Of a DNA stretch of 8,346 bases, positions 7,177 through 8,346 are shown piece by piece (the stretch's first letter is position 1; each line of letters opens with the position of its first letter). Source of the stretch: Deltaproteobacteria bacterium (GTDB taxonomy: Bacteria; Bdellovibrionota; Bdellovibrionia; JABDDW01). Location: the NCBI GenBank assembly GCA_013287405.1, contig JABDDW010000064.1, positions 1 to 8,346 on the forward strand. The letters run 5' to 3'. The translations under genes and the position numbers were made by a program. The notes beneath the pieces are model-generated. The model searched no databases, was not told where the DNA came from, and was given only the letters and a program-made list of their open reading frames with translations.

Positions 7177-7268
7177 AGTGTGAAGCGCTCGATCTCGGAA
7201 TAAAGTTGTCGTTGCATCAGCATTTTGTCTTGGGCCCAATGAAACTCCCCACTAGATATTTCACTCAT
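7167..7268 (-). CDS. possible 33-residue leader ORF ahead of the kinase-like gene
   Basis: An ATG at 7266-7268 opens a short frame encoding 33 residues (beginning M-S-E-I-S-S-G-E-F-H-W and ending F-T-L-W-S). Its TAA at 7167-7169 lies just inside the kinase-like gene if that starts at the ATG of 7174-7176, giving a 10-nt overlap. An upstream in-frame GTG (7299-7301) would extend it to 44 residues. No convincing Shine-Dalgarno sequence precedes either start, and I recognise no family. It could be a coupling leader peptide, or chance, since a frame this short is expected by chance. It competes with the alternative that the kinase-like gene starts at the TTG of 7237-7239, because both use the same DNA in different frames. 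Confidence 0.22.
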   Translation of the reverse strand: MSEISSGEFHWAQDKMLMQRQLYSEIERFTLWS

Positions 7269-7377
7269 CCGAAAATACCCAAACTTAAAGGCATAAGCCA
7301 CAATTTTAAGTTAAATATTAAATCCCTATTTATGGCATCGTGGCGAAGCAAGCCATTGGAAATTCTGTCTTTTCGGT

Positions 7378-7567
7378 GAGGACGTCCAGGTCCTTTATGA
7401 TGCCGTGTGGATTTTTAGGCGAAGACTTCAGGCAAACGGCCATCGGTTTGGGGAGTCAGGGCGTGGGGTAGTTCGGTTCACCCTGAACCCACCCAAAGAA
7501 CCAGATCTCCTGACCTGACTTCCAGTTCTCCTGAAACCTTAAACCTGGTAACAGATTCGACGTCCTC
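7378..7567 (+). ncRNA. candidate structured RNA of unknown family (rod-like, 6S-like outline)
   Basis: The segment contains nested complementary stretches that fold on paper into a long rod. GAGGACGTC (7378-7386) pairs with GACGTCCTC (7559-7567). CAGGT (7387-7391) pairs with ACCTG (7543-7547). TTCAGG (7427-7432) pairs with CCTGAA (7530-7535). GGA-GTCAGG (7452-7460) pairs with CCTGAC-T-TCC (7514-7523) with one bulged base. At the tip, GGTTCA (7475-7480) pairs with TGAACC (7484-7489), with GTGGG/CCCAC (7463-7467 with 7488-7492) as an overlapping alternative. A side hairpin CAAAC/GTTTG (7433-7437 with 7446-7450) fits in the central bubble. The outline (about 190 nt, closing stem, central bubble, apical stem) recalls 6S RNA, but no conserved 6S sequence was recognised. 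Because the pairs are mostly Watson-Crick, the strand is not determined; plus is preferred because of the downstream hairpin with a T-run. I cannot exclude a chance fold. Confidence 0.4.
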
Positions 7568-7609
7568 AAATAAAAGCGACCTGAGAGGACCTAAATGAGG
7601 CGTCCAGAG

Positions 7610-7653
7610 AAAAGGTGTTTACATCGCATCTATCTGGATTAACTCACCTTTTT
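7610..7653 (+). terminator. possible rho-independent terminator after the candidate RNA
   Basis: AAAAGGTG (7610-7617) is exactly complementary to CACCTTTT (7645-7652), and the 3' arm runs into five T residues. The A-tract/U-tract arrangement fits a terminator for plus-strand transcription and could also act in the other direction. The weak points are the large loop (27 nt) and a GC core of only four pairs. If used, it would end a plus-strand transcript containing the 7378-7567 fold before the gene at 7809. Confidence 0.3.
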
Positions 7654-7808
7654 ACCAGAGCTTCGTTGGCTTGAGATTTCTTTAGACACCTTCTACTGAT
7701 CCTTAATCTGCCACCTTCCTTGGAAAACTAAATTACTAAGTTATTACAACAGTATAGAGCGCAGAGGACGGAGGTCTTTTGCCCCCCGGATTGCAATAAT
7801 AACTCCAT

Positions 7809-8346
7809 GTGAAGGTGTTTCTTTTTTGTCTTTTTTTGATAATAGCCCTGCCACTGCGCAGTGCAGGTTCCGAAGAACCCTACGGAATGATGCCGGGGTA
7901 CGAGGACGATGCGTCTTCTGAAATGCCTTCAGCCCCTAAAGAAATGATTCTTATGCAAAAGCCTGAGTTCCTGAACAAGCCTGCGTTAAAGAATGTCATT
8001 TTCAACAATGAGCTCAGTAACGAATTTATTTTTCGTTACCAGCAGCAATTCGGGTTCACCGAACAAGAGCATAATTATTATCTTATCGAGAGCCAAGGTT
8101 ATTACAACAGTCCCACAGGGATAGCTGCTACCCAACAGGATGCCCAGAGGCAAGCCTTCGCCCAATATGTTGTGAAAAGACTAGCTGAGTTTCATACCGA
8201 GAATATTATGAAAAACGACCCAACGTTCAAGCCTATTTACGACATTAAACAAAAGGTGAGTAATTATAAAATTGATGTAGGTCCTCAATCTAAGATGGAT
8301 ATCACTTATAGTTTTGTGGGTAATTTTGCCAACGCCACATATTCTA
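7809..8346 (+). CDS. exported protein of unknown function, 3' end cut by window edge
   Basis: The frame is open from a TAA at 7800-7802 to the window end, with the first start codon a GTG at 7809-7811 (a second GTG is two codons later). The product begins M-K-V-F-L-F-C-L-F-L-I-I-A-L-P-L-R-S-A-G-S, a clear signal peptide with probable cleavage near residues 19-20. The 179 residues seen continue with an acidic, Met- and Pro-rich stretch (about 21-50, including Y-G-M-M-P-G-Y-E-D-D), then a mixed region with Q-Q-Q-F-G-F-T-E-Q-E and a likely helical part with Q-R-Q-A-F-A-Q-Y-V-V-K-R-L-A-E-F. Near the edge the pattern becomes strand-like (S-N-Y-K-I-D-V and M-D-I-T-Y-S-F-V-G-N-F), possibly the start of a beta-rich domain. 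I do not recognise the family. There is no good Shine-Dalgarno sequence before either GTG. It probably acts in the periplasm or outer membrane. Confidence 0.75.
   Translation, partial: MKVFLFCLFLIIALPLRSAGSEEPYGMMPGYEDDASSEMPSAPKEMILMQKPEFLNKPALKNVIFNNELSNEFIFRYQQQFGFTEQEHNYYLIESQGYYNSPTGIAATQQDAQRQAFAQYVVKRLAEFHTENIMKNDPTFKPIYDIKQKVSNYKIDVGPQSKMDITYSFVGNFANATYS

Larger units (their letters stand above)
7269..7808. other. divergent intergenic region between the minus-strand string and the plus-strand gene
   Basis: About 540 nt separate the start region of the minus-strand genes from the plus-strand start at 7809. It must hold divergent promoters, but I find no near-consensus -35/-10 pair I would defend. 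The left part (7269-7335) is AT-rich (many TTAA/AAAT runs) and is the natural place for the minus-strand promoter. The middle (7378-7567) holds the nested complementary segments described as a candidate RNA, followed by competing segments at 7585-7605 and a possible terminator hairpin at 7610-7653. The right part (7654-7808) shows nothing clear beyond a TATAGA at 7753-7758, which could be a -10 for the plus gene but lacks a good -35. No convincing protein gene was found in it. Confidence 0.6.

Noticed and set aside
7340..7471. Plus-strand 43-codon ORF from a GTG across the RNA candidate
   Set aside because: No ribosome-binding site, no recognisable family, and a frame of this length is expected by chance; the folding pattern explains the region better, though not conclusively.
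7378..7567. Known RNA families: RNase P RNA, tmRNA, SRP 4.5S RNA, c-di-GMP riboswitch
   Set aside because: The hallmark sequences are missing on both strands (GAGGAAAGTCC and ACAGAA for RNase P, a T-arm and CCA end for tmRNA, GGAAGGAAGCAG for SRP, GACGCAAAGCC for the riboswitch); short matches such as GGCAAAC or GTTACCAGGT are not enough.
7240..7808. tRNA(Sec) gene near selA
   Set aside because: I looked for a tRNA-like acceptor stem, T-arm and CCA end in the intergenic region on both strands and found none.
7849..7856. GCCACTG resembling a cobalamin riboswitch B12 box
   Set aside because: It lies in signal-peptide codons of the plus gene and has none of the other conserved cobalamin riboswitch elements around it.
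7741..8111. 13-nt direct repeat TTATTACAACAGT at 7741-7753 and 8099-8111
   Set aside because: A match of this length is close to chance expectation over an 8-kb window, the second copy is coding, and there are no flanking features of a mobile element or attachment site.

Overview
The window looks like chromosomal DNA from a predatory-bacterium lineage (Bdellovibrionota or a related former deltaproteobacterium). This is inferred from gene content: a CFI-box-CTERM surface protein next to an outer-membrane barrel resembling the MXAN_2562 type, secreted proteins of no obvious family, moderate GC content, and a compact gene string mixing housekeeping and envelope genes. No mobile element, CRISPR array, tRNA or rRNA was seen.

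About 85% of the window (positions 1 to about 7.2 kb) is one tightly packed string of eight minus-strand genes. In transcription order these are: a dolichol/phytol/diacylglycerol-kinase-like membrane protein; selA; pssA (phosphatidylserine synthase); asd (aspartate-semialdehyde dehydrogenase); a secreted protein with an EF-hand-like loop and a C-terminal CFI-box plus membrane anchor; an outer-membrane beta-barrel protein; truA; and the first codons of a gene read as rplM (L13). Neighbouring genes overlap by 4 to 20 nt or lie 8 to about 40 nt apart, so co-transcription and translational coupling are likely. The string joins lipid metabolism, amino-acid/cell-wall precursor synthesis, cell-envelope proteins and translation. 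The truA-rplM order is common in bacteria.

Positions about 7.3-7.8 kb form a divergent intergenic region with no convincing protein gene. It holds a set of nested complementary segments (7378-7567) that can fold into a long rod with an apical hairpin, followed by competing complementary segments and a possible terminator hairpin (7610-7653). I read this as a candidate structured non-coding RNA or cis-regulatory RNA of unknown family. It is the least explained item in the window.

From 7809 to the right edge a plus-strand gene begins with a GTG and a clear signal peptide. It encodes an exported protein that I do not recognise and is cut by the window end.
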